DNA of 13,468 nt from Thermoplasmata archaeon (GCA_022615805.1 JAKEGO010000029.1:1-13468), one strand, 5' to 3'; counted from the first letter of the stretch, positions 1 to 6,784 are shown. Notes: generated by a model not told the origin, from the letters alone. Made by a program: numbers and translations.

Positions 1-219
1 GGCACCCGCTTGGGCCGTGGGGACTGGGGGGGGTGGCGTGCTATCTGACCCGAGCGAACGGCGGGGCCCGGGTGGCACTGGACAGGGCCGGGGGTGGGAA
101 GGAGGGGGGCGTGCTATCCAGGCCCAGCGAACGGCAGGGCACGGGTGGCACCGTACTGGGCCGGGGGGGGGACGGAGGGGGGCGTGCTGTCCGGTCCTGG
201 GGTGGGGCGGGCGGGGGGA
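1..219. repeat. G-rich 73-bp tandem repeat (three copies, open at left edge)
   Basis: Three copies with an exact 73-bp period occupy 1-73, 74-146 and 147-219. Anchor words recur at the same offset: GGCAC at 1, 74 and 147; GTGCTATC at 38 and 111, with GTGCTGTC at 184; and AGCGAACGGC at 53 and 126. Copies 1 and 2 match at about 52 of 73 positions by hand count. The second half of copy 3 has diverged. A period that is not a multiple of three, plus the absence of a consistent reading frame, argues against coding. The + strand is extremely G-rich, with runs of four to nine G in each unit. The array begins exactly at the window edge, so the true copy number is unknown. Function is not recognised. 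Confidence 0.85.
199..218 (+). other. Canonical G-quadruplex motif
   Basis: Four G-runs (199-202, 204-207, 209-211 and 213-218) are separated by single-base loops T203, C208 and C212. This satisfies the usual G3+N1-7 pattern with the shortest possible loops, the arrangement known to give the most stable parallel quadruplexes. It lies at the end of the G-rich tandem repeat, upstream of hypC. Whether it folds or matters in vivo is not shown. Confidence 0.6.
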
Positions 220-372
220 CACAGGATTTCTGAGAAGGGCCGTGGACGTTCTTGAGCGGCCGCTTACGGCGCTGCTGCCTGGGGCGCAGGCAATCGCCGT
301 TCGGCCCGAGGCCTCCAGTGTGTGGGGCCGCGCCTTCGATGATCTTCGAGTCGTCCTCGGGAGGGCAATACT
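220..372. other. Intergenic stretch upstream of hypC with one hairpin
   Basis: I see no supportable gene here. An inverted repeat at 276-292 (TGCCTG, five-base loop, CAGGCA) could form a six-base-pair hairpin, but no T-run follows it, so calling it a terminator would be a guess. The stretch ends at the hypC TATA box. Confidence 0.4.
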
Positions 373-379
373 ATTTATC
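373..379 (+). promoter_or_regulatory. TATA box of hypC
   Basis: TATTTAT begins 30 nt before the hypC ATG, in an otherwise G+C-rich background. With the usual archaeal spacing the transcript would start at or next to the A of the start codon, giving a leaderless mRNA. Confidence 0.7.
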
Positions 380-402
380 GCACGAATCCCTCGCTCCCCC
401 CG

Positions 403-645
403 ATGTGCCTTGCGATACCCGGACGGGTCGTCGATCTGGCGCCAGGTGGCGCCACGGTCGACTTCGGTGGCGTCCGCAGGACCGTCGACCTCAGCCTCGT
501 GGACGCCGAGGTCGGCGACTACGTCTACGTCCACGCCGGCTTCGCCATCCAGGTCCTGGACAGAGCCCGTGCCGAGGAGACGCTCCGGCTCTGGCGCGAG
601 GTCCTCGAGGCGGATGCGCGGGAAAGGGGCGGCGTCGGCGAGTGA
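403..645 (+). CDS. hypC: HypC/HupF-family hydrogenase maturation chaperone
   Basis: This 80-residue protein starts with the diagnostic MCLAIPG motif. Cys2, exposed after removal of the initiator Met, is the residue that in the family binds the HypD/iron-ligand complex and the hydrogenase large-subunit precursor. The small beta-barrel signature GDYVYVHAGFAI follows at about residues 38-49, and the tail is helical and charged. Length is normal for the family. HypC works with HypD to assemble and deliver the Fe(CN)2CO group of [NiFe]-hydrogenases in the cytoplasm. No hypD or hydrogenase gene is visible, but hypA lies at the other end of the window. The ATG sits 30 nt after the TATA box and has no Shine-Dalgarno sequence, which fits leaderless translation. 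Confidence 0.96.
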   Translation: MCLAIPGRVVDLAPGGATVDFGGVRRTVDLSLVDAEVGDYVYVHAGFAIQVLDRARAEETLRLWREVLEADARERGGVGE

Positions 646-727
646 TGCGGGACACCTCGTCATCGGGGCGCCATTCGCCGGTCATCGTGACCTCCGCCCT
701 CTCGGTCACACGTCTTCTCGGCAACCG

Positions 728-734
728 TTAAATG
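728..734 (+). promoter_or_regulatory. TATA-like box of the radical SAM gene
   Basis: TTAAATG, preceded by ACCG, lies 35 nt before the ATG at 763 and 23 nt before the ATG at 751. The same GTTAAAT core precedes nop5. It suggests that the radical SAM gene has its own promoter rather than being read only from the hypC promoter. Confidence 0.55.
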
Positions 735-762
735 CTACGTCGCCGATGTGATGCCGAGAGAG

Positions 763-1755
763 ATGGAGGCCAAATTCTATTCCAAGCGGGACGACGGCGC
801 GGTCCAGTGCGGCCTCTGCCACCACTCGTGCGTCATCCCCCCCGCGAAGACCGGACGTTGCCGCGTCAGGCGCAACGACGGCGGAACCCTGGAGACGCTC
901 ATCTACGGCGTCGCATCCGCGGTCCACGCCGACCCCGTCGAGAAGAAGCCGCTCTACCACTTCCACCCGGGGACCACGGCGCTCTCCTTCGGGACTTACG
1001 GGTGCAACTTCTCCTGCGACTTCTGCCAGAACTGGGACATCAGCCAGCGCGACGTCGCGACAGAGGTCGGGACGCGCCTCTCGCCCGCCGACGTGGTGCG
1101 CCTCGCCCGCAGGGCCGGCGCCGAGGGTGTGTCATGGACGTACAACGAGCCGACGATCTGGCACGAGTTCGCTTACGACGCCTCTGTCGCGGCGAAGGCC
1201 GCGGGCCTCTACACGTGCTACGTGACCAACGGGTACATCCAGGAGGCACCCCTGCGCGAGCTGGCGCCCGTCCTCGACGCCATGAACATCGACGTCAAGG
1301 CGTTCCGGGAGGATTTTTACCGGAGATATCCGAAGGCCCGCCTCCAGCCGGTCCTCGACACCTCCGCGCTGGCCGCAGAGCTCGGAATTCACGTCGAGAT
1401 CACGTACCTGATCGTCCCCGGATGCAACGACGATCCCGCCGAGATACGGGACTTCGCCCGATGGGCCGTGGAGGCCCTCGGGCCCGACGCTCCGCTCCAC
1501 TTCTCGCGGTTCCACGGCGACTTCAAGATGAGGGACCATAGGGCGACCCCACCGGAGACGATGGAGATGGCCTACGCTACGGCCCGCGAGGAGGGGGCGA
1601 ATTTCGTCTACCTCGGGAACATGCGCACTGACAGGGGGAACACGTTCTGCCCGGAGTGCGGCTCCTTGCTCATCGAGAGGCACGGCTTCGTCCTCGGGGA
1701 GATGCACGACAAATGCCCGAAGTGCGGATACGCGCTGCCTTTCCCGCTCGAATGA
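763..1755 (+). CDS. AmmeMemoRadiSam-type radical SAM protein (PflA-like, COG1180)
   Basis: The 330-residue protein carries the radical SAM cluster motif C81-x3-C85-x2-C88, which ligates a [4Fe-4S] cluster for reductive cleavage of S-adenosylmethionine. The family-typical SWTYNEPT segment follows near residues 124-131. An N-terminal cysteine set (C16, C19, C23, C33) and a C-terminal zinc-ribbon-like pair (C296-x2-C299, C318-x2-C321) flank the core. This architecture matches the radical SAM member of the AmmeMemoRadiSam group, whose usual partners are Memo-like and AMMECR1-like proteins. Neither partner is in the window, and the substrate is not known to me. I chose ATG 763 because the family begins close to the EAKFY segment and the TATA spacing would leave a leader of about 6 nt. 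ATG 751 and GTG 748 are in-frame alternatives. The gene follows hypC by 117 bp. Confidence 0.92.
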   Translation: MEAKFYSKRDDGAVQCGLCHHSCVIPPAKTGRCRVRRNDGGTLETLIYGVASAVHADPVEKKPLYHFHPGTTALSFGTYGCNFSCDFCQNWDISQRDVATEVGTRLSPADVVRLARRAGAEGVSWTYNEPTIWHEFAYDASVAAKAAGLYTCYVTNGYIQEAPLRELAPVLDAMNIDVKAFREDFYRRYPKARLQPVLDTSALAAELGIHVEITYLIVPGCNDDPAEIRDFARWAVEALGPDAPLHFSRFHGDFKMRDHRATPPETMEMAYATAREEGANFVYLGNMRTDRGNTFCPECGSLLIERHGFVLGEMHDKCPKCGYALPFPLE

Positions 1756-1780
1756 AGCATGAGCTCCTTTGGTCCTGAAG

Positions 1781-1796
1781 GGGAGGCGACCCTCCC
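1781..1796. terminator. Possible bidirectional hairpin between convergent genes
   Basis: A perfect six-base-pair inverted repeat (GGGAGG, loop CGAC, CCTCCC) sits in the 75-bp gap between the convergent radical SAM and LEA-like genes. No T-run follows on either strand, so terminator activity is only suggested by position. Confidence 0.35.
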
Positions 1797-1830
1797 ATGA
1801 GGCATTGAGGGGGCCTGGCACACCGTCGGC

Positions 1831-3639
1831 TCATCCGTTCACCGTGACCGTCCGCTCGATACGAAGGGAGTTGCCGTCGTCGAAGTCCAGGGTCGCCACG
1901 ATCAGGACGCCCATCTCCCGGCCCGCGAGGAAGTCGACGGCCCAGGCGGGGAGGAATATCAGCGATACGGTGCCGACCGAGACGGTCGCGCCGACCGTCT
2001 GGACACCCGGGACGATCGCCGTCCTGTCGAGCAGGACCTGGCCCACGTGGTCGCCCAGGTAGTACGCGTCGAGGCGCACGTCGCCGATATCGAACGTCAC
2101 GTTCGTCGGGTTGTCCACCTCCACCGTCGCGGTGACGCTCGTGAAGAGGAGACCGAGGCTCACGTCGGCGTCCACGACGTCGATGGCCAGGCCACCGCCG
2201 AGGGCGGGCGCGAACTCGTACTCGAAGGATGTCATCAGCCTCGACAGCGGGAGGCCGTTCAGGTCTGCGCCCGCGACGGTCAGGGAAAGGGGGCCGCCGG
2301 CGAGGGCGCCGGCGAGCGCGTCCTGGAGGGCGGCCGACGCCGTGGACGGCACCTCGAAGGTGATGTTCAGCCTCGTCGTGCCCCGCCCGAGGCGGCCGCC
2401 GGTGCCGACGGTGGCGAGCGGCGCGCCGTCGAAGGAGAGGGAGAAGTTGAGGCCCTCGAGGGTCGACTCCAGTGGTGTGGGGTTGTCGATTTCCAGGGCA
2501 GCGGCCACTGCGATGCCGGCACCGGTGACGTCGACCTCCGCGTCCACGATCGCGACGGCGATATCGTCCATGCCGCCGAGGCCACCGGCCTCGCCGATCG
2601 TCCGGTCGTATGCCGTCGACAGGCGCGACAGGAGGCTGTCGCCCTCCATGATGCCGACGACCTGGACCTCCGCGGCATCGCCCCCGGAGAGGGCGGATAT
2701 CATCGGGCGGTAGGCATCGACCCGGCCGGGGCCGATGTCGAATCTGAAGGTCATCTGGTTGTCCCCTCGGAGGAGCATACCCCCCGTGCGGTGGCTGTGC
2801 AGGTATTCACCTTCGTGGAGAACGTCGAACCTGAGGCCATCCAGTGTCGTCTCCAGGACCGTCGGGTTCCGGACCGTCACGTCCATCACGACGGGTACAC
2901 CATTGGGAGCGTTCTCGAGGAGCGCGATCCTGTCAAGGGTGACGGAGATGCCCTCGCCGCCGCCGAGATGGACCGCCCTCGAGACGTCGAAATCGCCTCC
3001 GAACGGTCCCTTCACGTCCACCCTGCCGACGATATTAACGGCCACGCCGCCTTCTGACATGAGGCCCTCCGCGATGGCTCGCATGGCCCCCGGGCTGACC
3101 GAGACGATCCTCGTCCGGAACGACTCGTCGTTGTGACCGGGATGTAGGATGAGGCGCGGGACGGCCATCACGGCGGCCTCGCGACGGTCGAGCAAGACGT
3201 GCAACGTGGAGCGTCCGGTGTTGACCGTGAAGGCGGAGGGGTTCCCTATCCGGACGTCGATCAGGACCTCGAGCGAGTCGGCGTCGCTCGACAGGATGCG
3301 GAGGCGGCGGACCTCGACGTCCACCTGGTCGACGACGGACAGCGCATAGACGAGGACGGCGACGTAACCCGCGACGAGCAGGAGCGCGACGATCGCGAGA
3401 GCGGCGACGCGGCGCTGCCATTCGGGGAGGTCCTCCCTGCGCCTTCGCGCGGCTCTTTGGCGAGGCGGATCCCCGCGATCGGGTGGTGGTCGAACGGCGG
3501 ACCCGCTGTGCAGTGATCGTCCGACAGGGGCGCCCGGATGCCATCGCTGGGCTGGCGGGCGTCCTGGTACCCCTCTCCGGGGAAGAGGGGGCATTGCCGC
3601 GGTGGGCATGGTCCGATGGGCGGGTGCGCCGTCTACCAT
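1831..3639 (-). CDS. Membrane-anchored protein with four LEA14/WHy-like repeats
   Basis: The 602-residue protein has a Pro/Arg-rich, probably disordered N-terminal segment (residues 1-75), one hydrophobic helix (about 79-102) preceded by basic residues, and a long beta-rich exterior part. That part holds four related repeats. Each carries the Asn-Pro signature of the LEA_2/WHy fold (GNPSAF, RNPTVL, DNPTPL, DNPTNV at about residues 133, 258, 386 and 510), spaced about 125 residues apart. The topology is probably N-in with the repeats outside. LEA14-like domains are linked to desiccation or stress tolerance in plants, but the function in archaea is unknown to me. AGGAG at 3651-3647 lies 7 nt from the ATG at 3639 and only 4 nt from the ATG at 3642, so I prefer 3639. 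It is divergent from nop5. Confidence 0.82.
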   Translation of the reverse strand: MVDGAPAHRTMPTAAMPPLPRRGVPGRPPAQRWHPGAPVGRSLHSGSAVRPPPDRGDPPRQRAARRRREDLPEWQRRVAALAIVALLLVAGYVAVLVYALSVVDQVDVEVRRLRILSSDADSLEVLIDVRIGNPSAFTVNTGRSTLHVLLDRREAAVMAVPRLILHPGHNDESFRTRIVSVSPGAMRAIAEGLMSEGGVAVNIVGRVDVKGPFGGDFDVSRAVHLGGGEGISVTLDRIALLENAPNGVPVVMDVTVRNPTVLETTLDGLRFDVLHEGEYLHSHRTGGMLLRGDNQMTFRFDIGPGRVDAYRPMISALSGGDAAEVQVVGIMEGDSLLSRLSTAYDRTIGEAGGLGGMDDIAVAIVDAEVDVTGAGIAVAAALEIDNPTPLESTLEGLNFSLSFDGAPLATVGTGGRLGRGTTRLNITFEVPSTASAALQDALAGALAGGPLSLTVAGADLNGLPLSRLMTSFEYEFAPALGGGLAIDVVDADVSLGLLFTSVTATVEVDNPTNVTFDIGDVRLDAYYLGDHVGQVLLDRTAIVPGVQTVGATVSVGTVSLIFLPAWAVDFLAGREMGVLIVATLDFDDGNSLRIERTVTVNG

Positions 3640-3646
3640 CATAGCT

Positions 3647-3651
3647 CTCCT
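3647..3651 (-). promoter_or_regulatory. Shine-Dalgarno sequence of the LEA-like gene
   Basis: AGGAG on the minus strand has a 7-nt spacer to the ATG at 3639, or 4 nt to the ATG at 3642. It is one of only two clear Shine-Dalgarno sites in the window, and it decides the start in favour of the second ATG. Confidence 0.55.
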
Positions 3652-3675
3652 GACATGTCATTCTGGCATTCATCC

Positions 3676-3684
3676 TAGTTATGC
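3676..3684 (-). promoter_or_regulatory. Probable TATA box of the LEA-like gene
   Basis: GCATAACTA on the minus strand would place transcription start near 3655, giving a leader of roughly 15 nt that just contains the AGGAG site. The match to a TATA consensus is weaker than at the other promoters here. Confidence 0.4.
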
Positions 3685-3735
3685 ATTTCGGTAAGAGCTG
3701 GCGCATCCGGCGGGGGCTCGGGCCCGGCCCTACGG

Positions 3736-3742
3736 TTAAATA
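3736..3742 (+). promoter_or_regulatory. TATA box of nop5
   Basis: TTAAATA begins 29 nt before the ATG at 3765 and implies a leaderless mRNA. It rules against the upstream in-frame ATG at 3681, which would lie 5' of the promoter. Confidence 0.7.
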
Positions 3743-3764
3743 CCTTCGCCGACGATACCGCCCC

Positions 3765-4658
3765 ATGCGCGCTGTGCTCCGTTGGTACGGCGTGTTCGTC
3801 GTGGACGGCGGGCGCGTCGTCGAGGAAAGGCCATTCGACAGAGGGACGCTGGCGTCGAGGCTTGCGGCGATGACGAGAGGGGACTGGACCGCCGTCGACG
3901 CTCTGCTGACCGACCCGGCCTACGGATTCCATCCGCCGGAGGGCCCCGACCCTTGGACCGTCGATGACGATGCCGACGGCGTGGAACTTCCGGGGCCGGG
4001 TGCCTTCTCCCTCGACGAAAGGGACCTGCGCATGGCGGCCGCCGAAGCGGGCCGTGCCCTTGCGCGGGAGGCGCTGCGGTCGGAGGACCAGGAGATAATC
4101 AGGATCGTCGAGGCCCTGGACGACCTGCAGAGGGCACATGTCCTCGTCGATGCGAGGGTCCGCGACTGGCGTGCCATCTCGGGCTATGCGGACACCGGGA
4201 CGGGACCCTCCTCGGAGGCTCTCGCCTCGTCCCTCGCGTCCCTCGAGGGCGCCAGGTCGGCGCTGGAGAGCGAGCTCGCGCGGGTCGTCGCCTCCAGGGC
4301 GCCGAACCTGTCCCGCCTGATCGGCGCCGAGATAGCGGGGCGGCTCATCGCCCGCGCCCGCGGCCTCGACCGCCTGGCCAGGATGCCGGCCGGGACCATA
4401 CAGGTCCTGGGGGCCGAGAGGGCCTTCTTCAGGCACCTGCGGGGGGGCGGCCGGATGCCCAAGCACGGCCATCTATACATGCACCCATGGGTCCACAGGG
4501 CGCCGAGGAACGCCAGGGGAAAGGCCGCGCGGTCACTGGCCGCCAAGGCCGCGATCGCGTCGCGTGCCGACGCCTTCGGCGGCGACCTGGGGAACGACCT
4601 CGTCGAGTCGATGGAGGCGCGCTCGAGGGCGCTGGCCTCCGGCGGTCGCCGGCCCTGA
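3765..4658 (+). CDS. Nop5/Nop56-family box C/D sRNP core protein, reduced form
   Basis: Residues from about 175 to 275 form a well-preserved NOP domain: VASRAPNLSRLIG, then LARMPAGTIQVLGAE, FFRHLR, PKHGHLYMHPWVH, and RGKAARSLAAKAAIASRADAF. This domain binds the L7Ae-box C/D RNA complex. Residues 102-135 (SEDQEIIRIVEALDDL and on) match the start of the Nop5 coiled-coil. The second half of the coiled-coil is very short: RVRDW is followed almost at once by a small linker and the NOP domain, where typical archaeal Nop5 has the HFPEL segment and a much longer helical arm. At 297 residues it is shorter than the usual 360-420. Nop5 scaffolds fibrillarin for RNA-guided 2'-O-methylation of rRNA and tRNA. 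Fibrillarin, often adjacent in archaea, is not next to it here. Confidence 0.88.
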   Translation: MRAVLRWYGVFVVDGGRVVEERPFDRGTLASRLAAMTRGDWTAVDALLTDPAYGFHPPEGPDPWTVDDDADGVELPGPGAFSLDERDLRMAAAEAGRALAREALRSEDQEIIRIVEALDDLQRAHVLVDARVRDWRAISGYADTGTGPSSEALASSLASLEGARSALESELARVVASRAPNLSRLIGAEIAGRLIARARGLDRLARMPAGTIQVLGAERAFFRHLRGGGRMPKHGHLYMHPWVHRAPRNARGKAARSLAAKAAIASRADAFGGDLGNDLVESMEARSRALASGGRRP

Positions 4659-4698
4659 GCCCCGTCGTGGCACTCGATATTCAAGTGGCGAGCTGACG

Positions 4699-5793
4699 CT
4701 ATGCCGGCGAGGCCGCCGGCGCCGGCAGGCACCGTCCGAGGCGCTCCAGCGCCCGGAGGGCCTCCCGGTCCCCGAGGCGCGCCCTATCGATCCCGGCCAT
4801 GAGGAGGGCGGTCGTCTCGTCCATCGCTTTCCTGTCGACAGGATATGGCACGCCGTCCTTTCCCCCAACGGCGAAGGTGTACCTCAATGGGTCGCGCCAT
4901 GCCAGGGGCGTGCCGTGGACGAGTTCCGACACGAGCGCGAGCGCCCTGAGGGTCGACGCGCCGATGCCGTTGAAGGCCACCAGGTCCTCGTATCCCTCGA
5001 CCTGGACGTCGTACGCCGCCCGCACGGCGCTCCAGTTGACCCCCGACGGCAGTTCGATGTGAGCGCTACCCTCGGTGAAATCGCCGAGGAGCGACTGGCC
5101 CCTCCGGCGGACGACGAAGTCGCGGCTCCGCGAGTGGATGCCGTCGTTGACGAGGTCCACCGAGGCCCGGCGCGCGGCGCCAGCCGTCCGCGCGGTCATG
5201 TCCAGCACACCGTCCCGGGGGGTCCCGGCGATGCCGGAGTGAGGCTCCTCGACGAAGTCGAGGCCTGGCCTGTCGATCCAATGGTATCGCCTGGCCCATG
5301 CACGTTCCGATGAAAGCCCCTGCTGCACGACCGCCCATCGGCCCTCCGAGCTCACGCATATCGTATGGTGGTAGAGCTGGTAGCCGTCCTGCACGCACGC
5401 GTTGTCCACCCTGGCCGCCATCCGACTGGCTCGCACCAGCGGCGAGGGCTCCAGGCCCATTCTATCCGATATCTCGGCCAGCATCGCGACCGTCCGCATG
5501 GACGTCCGGCCCTTGCCACCGGCGATCGCGAGGGTCTCGTGCCCGTCGAGCGCCTCCCGCATGGCGCCCATGACGACGGTGGTGGTGCCGGAGGAGTGCC
5601 AGTCGAATCCGAGGACGCAGGAGAACGCCTGGAAGCGCAAGGGGTCGGCGAGGAGGCGGAGGACCTCGTCCTCGCCCCTCTCCTCGACGATGACGTCGAC
5701 GATGGCCCCGGCCATCGAGACCATCCTCTGGAATAGCCATCTCGGCGCCTTTCCCCCGTGCAGCGGCAGGTCTGCGGTACCAGTGCGGTGCAT
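4699..5793 (-). CDS. DUF763 family protein
   Basis: The 364-residue protein matches DUF763 (COG1415) at its N-terminus (RTGTADLPLHGGKAPRWLF, residues 3-21), at FDWHSSGTTT (63-72) and at GGKGRTS (92-98), all conserved in that family. The ATG at 5793 fits the family start. The segment at about 269-292 (LVAFNGIGASTLRAL) looks like a helix-hairpin-helix, a non-specific DNA-binding fold, which makes a nucleic-acid role plausible. No function is established to my knowledge. No signal peptide or membrane helix is seen. The start lies 72 bp after the end of the HAAS gene on the same strand, and I see no good TATA box 28-31 nt before the ATG, so transcription with padR-HAAS is possible. It is convergent with nop5, 40 bp apart. 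Confidence 0.85.
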   Translation of the reverse strand: MHRTGTADLPLHGGKAPRWLFQRMVSMAGAIVDVIVEERGEDEVLRLLADPLRFQAFSCVLGFDWHSSGTTTVVMGAMREALDGHETLAIAGGKGRTSMRTVAMLAEISDRMGLEPSPLVRASRMAARVDNACVQDGYQLYHHTICVSSEGRWAVVQQGLSSERAWARRYHWIDRPGLDFVEEPHSGIAGTPRDGVLDMTARTAGAARRASVDLVNDGIHSRSRDFVVRRRGQSLLGDFTEGSAHIELPSGVNWSAVRAAYDVQVEGYEDLVAFNGIGASTLRALALVSELVHGTPLAWRDPLRYTFAVGGKDGVPYPVDRKAMDETTALLMAGIDRARLGDREALRALERLGRCLPAPAASPA

Positions 5794-5865
5794 CGCGGCA
5801 ATCGAACGTTCCAGGAGGTCAAGTCCCTAGAGCCCGGGGGAGTGAAAGTGATACCCTCGAGCGCC

Positions 5866-6420
5866 CTACTGATCGATGCCCCCGAATGTCCGCTCCTTGA
5901 GCCTCCCGGGGATGAAACCGAGGGGGATGAGGAGGAGGGTGCTCGCCAGGAATGCTGCCAGCTGGAGGGCGCCGTGGTCGACGAAGTCCGCGTAGCGGAG
6001 GTAGAGGAGGCCGTGGACGCCGAACCTGGCCACGACGGCTGCAATGGCCGCGGCCGTGCCCACGCGCTTGCCGGCGAGGAGGCTGGTGTACACGAGCGCG
6101 AGCGCGACCAGGGCGAACGTCCCCGCGCTGGCTGGGCCGAGGAACGGGTGGGAGAGCGCGGCAAGGGCAGCGGCCAGGCTACAGAAGGCGAGGAAGTGGA
6201 TCGCGCCGGGTTCGTAGACCTCCCGGTACCGCGCGGCCACCTCGGATGCGGAGCCGAAGTCCCGGATCGCGCGCTCCATGCCCCGCGGGCCGCCGCCCTG
6301 TGCCACCGCGCTCTCGACGAGGTGGTCCCTGGCTTCGGCGATTATGTCGCGCCTGATGCCGCTCGAGACCAACGACAGGCGGTCCTCGAGCTCTGCGAGG
6401 TAAGATTCGAGTCGGTTCAT
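5866..6420 (-). CDS. HAAS-domain membrane protein, PadR partner
   Basis: The 184-residue protein begins with a helical HAAS signalling domain (residues 1-70: ESYLAELEDRLS, DIIAEARDHL, AIRDFGSASEVAARYREVY). Four predicted membrane helices follow, at about 73-91, 98-116, 120-141 and 150-170. HAAS (DUF1700-like) proteins are typically encoded directly after a PadR-type regulator and are thought to sense or transmit a membrane signal to it. The ATG at 6420 overlaps the padR stop in an ATGA junction, which indicates translational coupling and fixes the start. Upstream in-frame codons lie inside padR in another frame and are not needed. The signal sensed is unknown. Confidence 0.85.
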   Translation of the reverse strand: MNRLESYLAELEDRLSLVSSGIRRDIIAEARDHLVESAVAQGGGPRGMERAIRDFGSASEVAARYREVYEPGAIHFLAFCSLAAALAALSHPFLGPASAGTFALVALALVYTSLLAGKRVGTAAAIAAVVARFGVHGLLYLRYADFVDHGALQLAAFLASTLLLIPLGFIPGRLKERTFGGIDQ

Positions 6421-6755
6421 TCGCCCGCCCCCATCACGGACCTGACGCTCGACACCATCCGCTGCCACTCCCTCCTTCCTTGGGCCAGGGCGGCCTCGCC
6501 CGCAGGGGTTATGGCATAATATCGCCGGGGCTTGTCCTCCTCGACCGTCCACTCGCTGACGATCAGCCCCCTTTTCTCCATCCGGTGGAGGGCGGGGTAG
6601 AGGGTCCCCTCCTTCAACACGAGGTAGTTGCCGCTGCGGTCCTTCAGTTCCTTGATGATCTGGAAGCCGTACTTGCGCCCTTCCGCGAGGAGCGAGAGGA
6701 TGCAGAGTTGCACGCTGCCCTTCTTCATCTCCCGCGACCACTCGTCCCGGCCCAT
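6417..6755 (-). CDS. PadR-family transcriptional regulator
   Basis: The 112-residue winged-helix protein has the PadR signature: an N-terminal helix leading to SVQLCILSLLAEGRKYGFQIIKEL (about 14-37), recognition region LKEGTLYPALHRMEKRGLI (47-65), and wing SEW with PRRYYAITPAGEAAL (67-90). The short C-terminal helix makes it a small PadR-s2-like form, probably dimeric. Such proteins are usually repressors released by a ligand or signal. The ATG at 6755 lies 29 nt after a minus-strand TATA box, giving a leaderless mRNA. It is the first gene of a padR-HAAS unit and is divergent from the surface-protein gene, whose promoter is about 300 bp away. It may regulate itself or that neighbour, but no operator is proven. 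Confidence 0.9.
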   Translation of the reverse strand: MGRDEWSREMKKGSVQLCILSLLAEGRKYGFQIIKELKDRSGNYLVLKEGTLYPALHRMEKRGLIVSEWTVEEDKPRRYYAITPAGEAALAQGRREWQRMVSSVRSVMGAGE

Positions 6756-6777
6756 CCCTCCGTCAACGGCGTACCGC

Positions 6778-6784
6778 TTATTTG
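6778..6784 (-). promoter_or_regulatory. TATA box of padR
   Basis: CAAATAA on the minus strand begins 29 nt before the ATG at 6755. It selects that ATG over several in-frame upstream ATGs, which would lie 5' of the promoter. Confidence 0.65.

Noticed and set aside
17..751. Reading frames through the 73-bp repeats and on over hypC
   Set aside because: The 73-bp period shifts frame in each copy, the product is Gly/Arg low-complexity, and the frame overlaps hypC.
2047..3057. Long open frame on the + strand opposite the LEA-like gene
   Set aside because: It has no promoter or ribosome site and a low-complexity His/Arg/Glu/Val-rich composition typical of the antisense frame of a G+C-rich gene. 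The minus-strand product has a membrane helix and four real repeats.
3681..3764. Upstream ATG at 3681 as the start of nop5
   Set aside because: It lies before the TATA box at 3736-3742, and the added residues are basic filler with no family match.
6418..6741. N-terminal extension of the HAAS protein back into padR
   Set aside because: The extension is the padR gene read in another frame, with Arg/Gly/Pro-rich sequence. The HAAS family starts at the ATG at 6420.
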